56,685 bases of DNA from contig NZ_JAFMHJ010000020.1 of assembly GCF_017854565.1 (NCBI RefSeq), positions 1 to 56,685 of the forward strand, written 5' to 3'. The stretch's first letter is position 1. The number at the start of each line of letters is the position of its first letter. Under the pieces are notes generated by a model, which saw only the letters and a program-made list of their open reading frames with translations, ran no database searches and was not told where the DNA came from. Shown here one piece after another: positions 27,642 to 35,349 of the stretch. The DNA is from Yoonia sp. (GTDB lineage Bacteria > Pseudomonadota > Alphaproteobacteria > Rhodobacterales > Rhodobacteraceae). The position numbers and the translations under genes are program-made.

Positions 27642-28796
27642 TCAGTTCGGCGGCAGCTGCACGTTGGTTTCTATTTTGGCATCCATGAAATGGTTCACCC
27701 CGTTGATCACATGGGTCACACGGGCGACACGAAACGGCGTGCGCGCGTTTTCACCACCGATGCCTGCGACAGCGACCACCTGATGCGGCTCCAGAATGCC
27801 GCCCAGCATGTGGCGGGTGGTCGAAATTTCAGCGCTGACAAAGAAACCCGCGTCGCGCAGGGCCGCCTGATTGCTGCGGCGCATGTCCTGTGCGGTGCCG
27901 CGTGGGCGGGTGGCCATCTGCCGGCTTGGCGCGCGTTGCGCGAGGCCTTGCCCGGTGCCACCCATCGGGGCCGCCTGATCGGTGACGTCAATCGGATCAG
28001 TGCCGCCATCTGTGAGGTTCTGGGCATTGGTCGATACATTCGTCGGGCGTTCGGCGTCCACGGTCAGGTCGAATTTGGTCAGGTTCGGGCAATCCGCAAT
28101 AGGCACGTTGTAACGAAGCGTGAGCGCATCATGCGCCAGCGGCAGGACCGGAGGCGTCCCAAAAGGTGCGCTGTCTTGCAGCTGCGGCGATGATTTCCAA
28201 TGCGCCGTCTCGGTAATCGCAAGATTTGCGGGGGGTATTTCGCGTGCCGCACTGTAGCTGACCCAGAAGTGATAGCCGTGATCGGCACCTGCCTTGGTCA
28301 GAAACTCCAGATCATTGCTGCGCTGCGCCAGCGCGTTTCCGTTCAGGTCATAGACTTCTTCGGTGCGCTGCACGTCCGACACGGGATAGGTATTACCAAG
28401 CAATAGCTGCGCCACTTCGGATGCCCGGCCCGACCAGTTCTGGTCGCGCACGACGCGGGCCAGTTCATCCCGGCGATCCGGCCCAAGCACGGTAAAGGTC
28501 GATCCCGGTCCACCGCGCGTCATCACGGTTTCATGGTCCAGGATAACGCCGCGGCACAGGCAGGCATATTGGTCATTGCCCCGGTCCACTGTGATCGACA
28601 CGATTTGGCCGATCTGCAATTCCGGCAGGCCCGCCTTTTTCAGCCGCCCGTCCTCGATGTCGTCCTGAAACCGCACGGCAAAGCGGGTCGGCTGGTCCAA
28701 CGTCTGCTCGACCCGCACTTCGACGATGCACGATAGCAGATCGGACGAAAACAGCCGGTTGTCGGTGCCGCCGGCAAGAAGCAGATCAAAGCCCAT
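27642..28796 (-). CDS. Phage late control D / gp27-like hub protein
   Basis: 384 residues from the ATG that overlaps the preceding stop (TGATG at 28794-28798). It has the gpD/VgrG hub features: a beta-barrel start (SDLLSCIVEVRVEQTLDQPT, ARFAV-type strand, IGQIVSITV), CRGVILDHE, LGPDRRDELAR, LTKAGADHGYHFWV and a last barrel strand FRVARVTHVINGVNHFMDAKIE. A low-complexity linker rich in Thr, Gly and Gln lies at about 250-300. It forms the trimeric adapter between the six-fold tube and the three-fold spike. The upstream part of its open frame overlaps the LysM-like gene and is not used. Confidence 0.88.
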   Translation of the reverse strand: MGFDLLLAGGTDNRLFSSDLLSCIVEVRVEQTLDQPTRFAVRFQDDIEDGRLKKAGLPELQIGQIVSITVDRGNDQYACLCRGVILDHETVMTRGGPGSTFTVLGPDRRDELARVVRDQNWSGRASEVAQLLLGNTYPVSDVQRTEEVYDLNGNALAQRSNDLEFLTKAGADHGYHFWVSYSAAREIPPANLAITETAHWKSSPQLQDSAPFGTPPVLPLAHDALTLRYNVPIADCPNLTKFDLTVDAERPTNVSTNAQNLTDGGTDPIDVTDQAAPMGGTGQGLAQRAPSRQMATRPRGTAQDMRRSNQAALRDAGFFVSAEISTTRHMLGGILEPHQVVAVAGIGGENARTPFRVARVTHVINGVNHFMDAKIETNVQLPPN

Positions 28797-29077
28797 CAGC
28801 CTTCCCTCGGTATCTTGACCGATGGCCCGGCAAGGGCAGCATCGGGCAGCAGGCGCCTGTTGTGATGTACAATCGACCAAAAGCCATTTGGGTTCTCAAG
28901 GTAGTGCCCGGCCAGATGATCCAGCCGCTGATGGTCTTTGAGCAGATGGTCACCCAAGGGGGGCCGGTCGGGCAAGGTTGCCGCAGAAACAGCCGTCACC
29001 TGACGGCCCCGGCTGTCGGTTGTCTGATAGACGGACCCATAACGGGCGTAGCGGCTCTTGACGTCAAAGACGGACAT
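28796..29077 (-). CDS. Small LysM/gp53-like tail connector
   Basis: 93 residues. The sequence reads like a baseplate LysM or gp53-type domain: YQTTDSRGRQVTAV, then LDHLAGHYLENPNGFWSIVH and a final VKIP, which is the usual 'YxVxxGDTLxxIAxxFYGNPxxWWxIxxANxxxxPxxLxxGxxLxIP' rhythm. In Afp7 a LysM domain follows the tube-initiator domain in one polypeptide; here the two parts appear as adjacent genes. It begins 8 bp after the CIS tube gene and its stop overlaps the hub start, which fits a structural link between hub and tube. Confidence 0.78.
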   Translation of the reverse strand: MSVFDVKSRYARYGSVYQTTDSRGRQVTAVSAATLPDRPPLGDHLLKDHQRLDHLAGHYLENPNGFWSIVHHNRRLLPDAALAGPSVKIPREG

Positions 29078-29085
29078 GTGACCCC

Positions 29086-29802
29086 CTAAATCGGTAGCAG
29101 CGAGCTGACGGCGCTCGCTGCATTGGCTAGGTTGAGGACGGCGCTTGCATCTTCGCGCAGGCGGGTGAATTCGTAGGCGGCAACCGCGATCTTGCCCGCG
29201 CGCGAGTTGGTGCAGCGGAACATGTCCGGCGTCATGACTTCCATCTCGAGGCTGACGGTCGCCATGATCGGGTAAAGCGTGGGCGAATGCATTTTTTCGT
29301 CCACCGAAAAACTGGTGATACGCACCGGCAGCACGACCCGCTTGCCCAGTACCAGCAGCGTTGGCGCCACGGTTGGCCGCTTGGCTTCGCCACCACCGAT
29401 CCCCGCCAGATCCTTGAAGCTGGATGTCAGATCGCCGATCAGTCCCTCGCTGGCCTGCACCAGCTTGCGCAGGGCGGCCAACTGCGGCTCAATCCCGAAT
29501 TGTTCATAGACCGGGTGCCCCGCACCCATGCCATCGGTGGCGTCGAATTCAAGCTGAAAGCCGGTGAATTTTTCGGGTACGTCAAACGGCTGTACCGTGG
29601 GTGCCTGACTGCCGCGATCCGCATCGTCCACGGCCATCGGGTTCCACGGTTCCAGTGACCGTGTGATGGTTTCGGGGTTGTATTGAAAGGTGACGACATT
29701 TGGCAAGAATCCGACGATGTCTTCAAGCAACTGGACAAATGATCCGTTCAGCAGTTTGGGCGCACGCGAATAGCCATTGGTGTAAAGCAGGGGATCAGGC
29801 AT
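29086..29802 (-). CDS. CIS tube-initiator protein (Afp7 N-terminal-like, contractile injection system tube protein)
   Basis: 238 residues using the ATG at 29802, which overlaps the end of the ATPase gene by 8 bp; the longer frame starting at 29832 would lie within the ATPase. NVVTFQYNPETITRSLEPW at residues 35-53 is the diagnostic start of the contractile-injection-system tube protein domain. FTGFQLEFDATDG and VLPVRITSFSVDEKMHSPTL continue the tube-like beta-barrel. These proteins sit between the hub and the first tube ring. The LysM segment that follows in Afp7 is supplied by the next gene. Confidence 0.88.
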   Translation of the reverse strand: MPDPLLYTNGYSRAPKLLNGSFVQLLEDIVGFLPNVVTFQYNPETITRSLEPWNPMAVDDADRGSQAPTVQPFDVPEKFTGFQLEFDATDGMGAGHPVYEQFGIEPQLAALRKLVQASEGLIGDLTSSFKDLAGIGGGEAKRPTVAPTLLVLGKRVVLPVRITSFSVDEKMHSPTLYPIMATVSLEMEVMTPDMFRCTNSRAGKIAVAAYEFTRLREDASAVLNLANAASAVSSLLPI

Positions 29803-31726
29803 AGGCGCGGATCCTTTCACGTTCGCGGGCACCCAAAGCGCGCCCTTCTTTCATCAATTCCCGTTCGGCGGCACGCAGGATCGCCACGGCATCCAGCGGG
29901 ACATTCTGGCGTTGCACGGCGAAAAATGCCGACAGCAGCGTCGTTTTGATCTGTGCGCCGGTAATCTCGAGGCTGGTGCCAAGGATCGGCCACAGCCCTT
30001 CAAGGGCTGCGGCGTTGTCCAATGTCAGCGCGGTGGCGGCATGACGCCAGATCGCGATACGGGCGTCGGCCGCGGGGCGCGGAAATTCAAAGCTGTAGCG
30101 GATACGCCGCAGGAACGCGGCATCCATATCGGACTTGCGGTTGGTGGCCAGCAGTGCGGTCCCCTCGAACTGGCCTTCGATCAGTTGCAGCAGGTTCGTC
30201 GTGTCGGCATTCGCATGGCGGTCGTTGCTATCCTTGACGTCGGTACGGCGGGCGAACAGCGCTTCGGCCTCGTCAAAGAACAAGACCGCATCAATCTGGC
30301 GGGCGCGGGCGAAAATGCTGCTCATGTTCTTTGAGGTTTCACCGATGTATTTTGAGACGACTGCGGTGCAGTCAATCCGGTACAGATCGACACCCATTTC
30401 GCGCGCGACAACCTGTGCGGCCATCGTTTTGCCAGTGCCGGGGGGGCCATGGAACAGGCCGACAAGACCACGTTCACGGGCAAAAAGGCGGGCCATTGTC
30501 GGTGCGGCCCAAGCGTGTTGACGGGTCCGGGCCTCGTAGGCGAGATCACGCAGTTCGCCTGACAATGCGTCTGGCAAGATCAGGTCATCCCAGCACAGAT
30601 CGCCGGTCATCCGGTCAGCCAGTGCGCCCATCGCGGCGGCCTGCGTCTGATTTGTCGCCTCGATTGCCTCGGCATCGGTTTGAGGCGCGATCCGGGCCAG
30701 TCGGGCAATGGCGTCGGGGGTCAGTGCCGCGCGGGTAGCAAGCAGGTCATGGGTGGCATCGGTCCAGTCAGCCGCAGTCGCGATGCTGGCGCGGATCATC
30801 ACGCGCCGCTCTTGCGGTTGCATCTGTGGCAAATCGACGGCGAATGGTGCCAGCGGCCCCGGCTCTGGCGTTGGGTCACCGGGGCTGCGGGTGAGGACCT
30901 GAAATGCGGGGGGGACCCGGCCCAAGGGGGCCAGATCACCCGCGGGTGGGGCACTGCGCCACACAAGTGCGGCGTTGGATACAATGGCCAGTCGTTGAAC
31001 AAGGGCCGTGTCATCGCGGCTCCACGGTGTGCCACCTGTGCCGGGATCGACCAAGATCACCTGCTGATCGAACGCGCGGGCGATATTGGCGGCAAACGTG
31101 GCGCGACCCGAGCCCGGCAGCGCGTTCACCGTCAACAGAACCGGCGTTTCACGGGCGAATGTGCGTTCCAATTTGGCGACAGTGTCGGTCACGGGCCAGT
31201 TCGATAGGGGTGGCAACGGCGCGAGAAACTGTGCCTTGCCGGTCAGACCAAGCGGGATTTCATACAGACCCGACATCCATGCCCGGATCGCGGGATCTGC
31301 AACAAGGGCAGGCGGCTCTCCGGGTTGGTCGGCCTTCACGTCGATCAGGCGCCAGCGCATCAATGCGCTGGACTGGGACAGCAGCACCTGCCCCGGGCGG
31401 GCAAACAGGATCGAGGCGAGCCATTCCGTTGCCCAGCCGCGCCCCGTCACCTCGTGATATCGGTTGAGCAGTCTCGGGTCGCACTCAGGTGCCAAGCAGG
31501 TCATCAGCACGGCGCGATCCGCCTCGGTCGCGGCGAAGGTCGTCATGAGCGCATCCAGCACGCTGCCGCCGGGTTGATTGCGAAGTCGGGCGTCTGCCGC
31601 AGCAACCTTTTGCACCGCAGCCTGCGTGTTGTCGCCCCCGATCAGCCGATCCAGCCGCGTCGACACACAGGCCACGATCAGTTCAAATTCATGGGTATGC
31701 GCCATATCGGACGATTGCACGGTCAT
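29795..31726 (-). CDS. AAA+ ATPase of the eCIS (Afp15/Pvc15-like)
   Basis: 643 residues. The C-terminal half is a full AAA+ module: Walker A GPPGTGKT (427-434), pore-loop-like SKYIGETSKN, Walker B VLFFDEAEA (481-489), sensor-1 ATNR (527-530) and the Arg-finger pair RR (540-541). The N-terminal half contains a degenerate P-loop-like segment (NALPGSGRATFAANIARAF, 201-219) and helical bundles, so the protein probably carries a dead ATPase fold before the active one. In Afp and PVC this ATPase is needed for assembly or payload loading and is not part of the mature particle. Its start overlaps the DUF4255 stop by 4 bp. Confidence 0.92.
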   Translation of the reverse strand: MTVQSSDMAHTHEFELIVACVSTRLDRLIGGDNTQAAVQKVAAADARLRNQPGGSVLDALMTTFAATEADRAVLMTCLAPECDPRLLNRYHEVTGRGWATEWLASILFARPGQVLLSQSSALMRWRLIDVKADQPGEPPALVADPAIRAWMSGLYEIPLGLTGKAQFLAPLPPLSNWPVTDTVAKLERTFARETPVLLTVNALPGSGRATFAANIARAFDQQVILVDPGTGGTPWSRDDTALVQRLAIVSNAALVWRSAPPAGDLAPLGRVPPAFQVLTRSPGDPTPEPGPLAPFAVDLPQMQPQERRVMIRASIATAADWTDATHDLLATRAALTPDAIARLARIAPQTDAEAIEATNQTQAAAMGALADRMTGDLCWDDLILPDALSGELRDLAYEARTRQHAWAAPTMARLFARERGLVGLFHGPPGTGKTMAAQVVAREMGVDLYRIDCTAVVSKYIGETSKNMSSIFARARQIDAVLFFDEAEALFARRTDVKDSNDRHANADTTNLLQLIEGQFEGTALLATNRKSDMDAAFLRRIRYSFEFPRPAADARIAIWRHAATALTLDNAAALEGLWPILGTSLEITGAQIKTTLLSAFFAVQRQNVPLDAVAILRAAERELMKEGRALGARERERIRAYA

Positions 31727-33120
31727 GGGATCACCAGCCAGAATGGCTGCGCATCGGCGCCATCCACCACGACGCGCAGGGCATGTTCGCCGGGCGTGTT
31801 ATCGGCCGGATCGGGTGCATAGGTCAGGCTGTGGTCCGCGATCACGAATGTGCCGGGATCTGTCAGCGGGCCCGTAACCTGCGTGTATGGGCGGCTATTG
31901 ACCGACAACTGGATATCCAATTCCGGTGCCAGCGTCGGATCCGGCGGCGCCGGGCGGCCGCGGGTCAGCAACCACGTGCCGCCCAAATCCAGCGTTACCC
32001 GTCCGGTGCCATTGTCGCGGACTGTTGCGGCAATGTGCGGCGCGACGATAAACGGGCAGGTGTTGGCCCGTTCCGCTACGGTGTGGGTAATGCCGTCGCG
32101 GTCAAACCGCCGGTCAACTTCCCAGCCGATGGAATAAATCCCCGGATAAAGGGCCAAGCCGACAGCAGGCCCGCCATCGGGTGGGGCGGCCATCAGCGCA
32201 TTGCCCATGGTCACCATCACGCTGTCATCGGCGATATCCAGCGCCCAGCCTTGTGGTGTGTTCAGCGCCATATCGACGGGGATGCGGCCACCGGGAAACT
32301 GGCGGGCCCAATTGGGATGGGTCAGCACCAGCCGCTGCGCGGTGCCGACAGCAAAGGCGCGCCCCGTCAGCGTCAGCCGGTTCACCGCAGGTGGCGCAGC
32401 GGTTACCGGGCCGACCCGCGCGGGGCTTGCCGTCAGCGATGCAGGCGCGCCCCCGACGCTGGGCGGCGGGATGAAGTGAACCTGTGAACTGGTCGCATTG
32501 ATTGCAGGCGCGTTTCTGGGCATCACGTAGCTGCCGACACTCAGCACCAAACCGGGCAGGCGGGTCGGCGGGTCGGCTGCAATTTCGGCGGCCGTTACCT
32601 CGTAATAGCAGGACGGCTTGACGGTGATCTGGCTCTCATTGGCCCAGAAGTTCAGCGCCTCACCCGGTGTCAGTTGAAGCTGGGTGATGCTGAAGCTGTT
32701 GTTCTGGCCCCTTATTTCATCGGGCAGCACGATCTGGCCCGCAACACGGGTGCTGTCGTCAATCACCGGATAATCATGCATTGTCTTCATCGCATAGCCC
32801 AGCAGCCGTTGTTCAGCGAGCGCGTTGAAATCACTGTCAACGACGGTATGCGCGGTCAGGATGTAGTTCAGCACCAGTGTCAGCGGCGACGTGGCAATCG
32901 GGCGGCTGCCAGAGTGCTGTTGCGGGCGAAATCGGTTCGATCCATCCGGGCTGACGTGATAGCAATACAGGCTCAGCACATTGGCGGCACCGACGACCTG
33001 CTCGGGCGGCAGTGTCGAGATGCTGAGCGTGCCGCCCAACGTGGGTTCCAGCAGCGGCATGTTGAAATTCAACAGGCGCTGCAGCGCGACGGTGGTTTGC
33101 GACAAGTCGAGCAGTGGCAT
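31723..33120 (-). CDS. DUF4255 / Pvc16-like tail terminator (cap) protein
   Basis: 465 residues, with AGGAGG before the ATG. The N-terminal part (about 1-200) has the DUF4255 pattern: LLDLSQTTVALQRLLN, VLSLYCYHVSPDGSNR, LTLVLNYILTAH, QRLLGYAMKTMHDYPVID, FSITQLQLTPGEALNFWA and PSCYYEVTAAEI. In Afp16/Pvc16 this domain forms the ring capping sheath and tube at the distal end. The C-terminal 260 residues are an extra beta-rich, Ig-like extension (RVGPVTAAPPAVNRLTLTG onward), making it longer than Afp16 (about 300 residues). The ORF follows the proline-rich gene by 2 bp. Confidence 0.88.
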   Translation of the reverse strand: MPLLDLSQTTVALQRLLNFNMPLLEPTLGGTLSISTLPPEQVVGAANVLSLYCYHVSPDGSNRFRPQQHSGSRPIATSPLTLVLNYILTAHTVVDSDFNALAEQRLLGYAMKTMHDYPVIDDSTRVAGQIVLPDEIRGQNNSFSITQLQLTPGEALNFWANESQITVKPSCYYEVTAAEIAADPPTRLPGLVLSVGSYVMPRNAPAINATSSQVHFIPPPSVGGAPASLTASPARVGPVTAAPPAVNRLTLTGRAFAVGTAQRLVLTHPNWARQFPGGRIPVDMALNTPQGWALDIADDSVMVTMGNALMAAPPDGGPAVGLALYPGIYSIGWEVDRRFDRDGITHTVAERANTCPFIVAPHIAATVRDNGTGRVTLDLGGTWLLTRGRPAPPDPTLAPELDIQLSVNSRPYTQVTGPLTDPGTFVIADHSLTYAPDPADNTPGEHALRVVVDGADAQPFWLVIP

Positions 33121-33122
33121 TC

Positions 33123-34080
33123 TCAGACCTCCTGCCGTGATTGCCAGCGCCCGGCACCGCGTTGTGACAATGGCCCGATGACCGATTGCGCCGCAGCGGT
33201 CATCGCTTTGGGTGGTGGCGCGGGCGCGACCGGGACGTCGCGGATGCGTTCTATGATCCGCTCGGGGGGCGGTGTGTTGGCGGGCTGTTGCTGTGCGGGC
33301 GGCGGCGGCAAGTCAACACGCCGCGCAAACGGGGATGCGCTTTCGCGTGCTGTCGGTTGCAGCGGTGTTTGCGATTGCTGCGCGATGGGCGGAGGCGCCG
33401 GGGCGGGGGTTGGGGTCGGCGCGAATTTTGCGGCGGGCACCACGTTTTGCTGACCATCGACCCGAGCAGGCTGAAACTGATCCGGGGTGATCGCTGTGGG
33501 GTTGCGCATGACGGGGGGGGGCTGCTGCCGGGATCTGCGTGGCGGCTGGCGACTGTGCCAAGGGGCGGTGTTGCGATTGCTGCTGTGCCGTTGGTCGTGG
33601 GTGATCACCTGTGCGCAGATCCTGAATTGGTGGTGGTGCCGTCGGTCGCGCGGGTGCAGGCAGCGGATCGGCTTCGACCAGACGCTGTAGCAGGCTTTTG
33701 ACTGGTGACGGCTGTGCGGGGGGTGGCACGGCGGCGGCTGCCGGTTCTGGGTTCGGCATCTGCGGCGCGGGACGCGGCGTTGCCTTTGCAGGCTGCTGCG
33801 ACGGGTCGGTTTGCGGTGCGGGCCGATGTTGTGGAACCTGTGCTGCAGGGCGCGGCGCTGGTACGCGCGATGTCGGCGCGCTGGGCGCGGTTTCGCCATG
33901 CGGCGCTTGCGGCGGCAGTGGCGCTGGCGTGAACGGATCAATCAATCCCGGAAACATGCCCAGCCGTTGGTCGGCCGCCAAGATCGGCGATGTTGCAACG
34001 GTTGAGACCACCGCCGGGACAGAGACTGACATGCCCATCGCGGGTGCCGTCGCTTTGAAAAGGCGTTGGATATAGGTCAT
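33123..34080 (-). pseudogene. Proline-rich eCIS protein, reading frame switches at a C9 tract
   Basis: The gene starts with an ATG overlapping the stop of the upstream gene (MTYIQRLFKATAPAMGMSVS) and runs in one frame to the C9 tract at 33513-33521. After the tract that frame loses its proline bias, becomes Arg/His/Ser-rich and ends at 33313. A second frame continues the Pro/Ala/Gln-rich composition (PDQFQPARVDGQQNVVPA) and stops at 33123, two bases before the DUF4255 start, just as coupled operon genes do. Removing one base (C8) joins both into a 318-residue protein. The protein is low-complexity and probably extended. It could be a scaffold, a linker or an unusual length determinant. Whether the break is real, phase-variable, bypassed by ribosomal slippage or a sequencing error cannot be told from one sequence. 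Confidence 0.7.
33513..33521. repeat. Nine-base homopolymer (G9 on +, C9 in the coding strand)
   Basis: The tract reads ACGGGGGGGGGCTG on the + strand. In coding orientation it follows GCAGCAG and precedes GTCATG. It marks exactly the point where the proline-rich eCIS gene's plausible coding frame shifts. Confidence 0.85.
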
Positions 34081-34829
34081 GATGCGCGCCGGATCTGTAC
34101 CGCCCCTGCCTCACGTTCGGCGATCAGTAGCCGGGCGTAGGTCTGGCGGTCGTGTCTGGTCAGGCTGTGAATTTCGGCCAAGCTCCAATGATAGGCGCTG
34201 GCAATCAGATGCACTTCGCGTGCCAGAAATGCGCGGTCGCGCTGCATTGAGGCCTGCAGGAACCCGGCCATCGAAAACGGGGTCGCTTGGACCGTGTCGC
34301 ATTCCGGGCAGGTACCCGTCAGGTCAAGTTCCAGCGCGGGGTCCGCACCCTCGAGCGCGTGTTCGGCGGCTTGTGGATCAGGGTCGGGTCCTGTCAGCAC
34401 AAGACGGGCGATCAGATCGTCCGGGGCACCCGTGAAATCGCGCATCTGTGGCAGGCGCAGGCGTGTGTCGCCCAGCGTAATCGCAGCGGGATCGCCGCTG
34501 GCAGTGCCATCGGGCACACGGCCAGCTGTCAGCGCCGCGAGTGAAAAGCGAATCTCGTAGGTTGCGGCGCAGCCTGCGCACACGGCATCCGCCTGTACCA
34601 CGTCGCCGTACAGCTGGCGAAACAAGGCGGCGATGGCACGGTCGCGGTCGCCGATGGTCATCTGCGCGAGTTCTTCCCCATGCACCAGACGCTCTCCGGT
34701 CAGTGCCAGTCGGCGCAACAGATGATCCGGCGCTGCCGCTGCGGCCTCGTCTGCGCCGGTCAGCGGGGCTAGCACGATTGCTTTCGCGCCGCCCACACCG
34801 AAACAAAGATCCACCCTGTCCCCCGACAT
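34077..34829 (-). CDS. T4 gp26/hub-assembly-like protein with paired CxxC (Zn-ribbon) motifs
   Basis: 250 residues from the ATG at 34829 (MSGDRVDLCFGVGG), which lies 4 bp after the tube gene's stop; the 54-bp longer frame would run into the tube gene. Two CxxC pairs, CAGC at 84-87 and CPEC at 174-177, suggest a bound zinc. The later segment REVHLIASAYHWSLAEIHSL followed by RQTYARLL is typical of small phage baseplate-hub chaperones of the T4 gp26/gp51 type. The gene sits right after sheath and tube, and its end overlaps the proline-rich gene (ATGA). The role as a baseplate assembly factor is inferred from motif and position. Confidence 0.72.
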   Translation of the reverse strand: MSGDRVDLCFGVGGAKAIVLAPLTGADEAAAAAPDHLLRRLALTGERLVHGEELAQMTIGDRDRAIAALFRQLYGDVVQADAVCAGCAATYEIRFSLAALTAGRVPDGTASGDPAAITLGDTRLRLPQMRDFTGAPDDLIARLVLTGPDPDPQAAEHALEGADPALELDLTGTCPECDTVQATPFSMAGFLQASMQRDRAFLAREVHLIASAYHWSLAEIHSLTRHDRQTYARLLIAEREAGAVQIRRAS

Positions 34830-34833
34830 GGGA

Positions 34834-35334
34834 CTAGAACTCGGCCGTCTCGACGACCGCCTCGTCCAGTTCCCAACCCTCATTTTGCAATGTCAGGGAT
34901 TGAATCGCCACGGCGTTGTCGTTGGATGACAATTCGGGCATGGCCGTATAGGCCGACGGCCAGCAGCGGTAGATTTTGTACGACCGCACCGGCACACCCT
35001 GCAGATTCATCAACGTCACCAGAATATCCTTGCGGAAATCCTTGAGGCTGACACCGCCCAGACCTTCGGGGCTGTAGACCTCGTTCGCCCAGTTGTGGAA
35101 CACGGGGTCAAAGGTGACCCCCCGTTCCAGCACCATGGGTTCATGGCTGGTCAGGCCGGGGCTGTGGTATTGGTGGCTGATCGCGTTGCCGGGGCGGTGG
35201 CTGACCACCTCGGTCGAGCGTGAAAGCGCGCCGACCTTGCTGACGCCCGCAACCACGCGGCCGCCCACGACGACCTGGAATAGAAAGGTCCGATAAGGAT
35301 CGTAACGCTTTGTGTTGACTGAAAATTCTGCCAT
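34834..35334 (-). CDS. eCIS inner tube protein (gp19/Hcp-like)
   Basis: 166 residues, with GGGGAGG before the ATG. FSVNTKRYDPYRTFLFQVVV at the N-terminus, then VSKVGALSRSTEV, HDP-type VTFDPVFHNWANEV and a C-terminal VAIQSLTLQNEGWELDE, match the phage T4 gp19-like tail tube family of eCIS (Afp1/Afp5). The subunits stack as hexameric rings inside the sheath and form the conduit for the payload. Only one tube gene is present, unlike the Afp1/Afp5 pair, so the same subunit probably makes the whole tube above the CIS tube-initiator. Confidence 0.93.
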   Translation of the reverse strand: MAEFSVNTKRYDPYRTFLFQVVVGGRVVAGVSKVGALSRSTEVVSHRPGNAISHQYHSPGLTSHEPMVLERGVTFDPVFHNWANEVYSPEGLGGVSLKDFRKDILVTLMNLQGVPVRSYKIYRCWPSAYTAMPELSSNDNAVAIQSLTLQNEGWELDEAVVETAEF

Positions 35335-35349
35335 TGTTCCGTCCTCCCC

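Noticed and set aside
30427..30435. G7 homopolymer in the ATPase gene as a slippage site
   Set aside because: It encodes the Walker A Gly-Pro-Pro and is dictated by the protein motif; the frame is intact.
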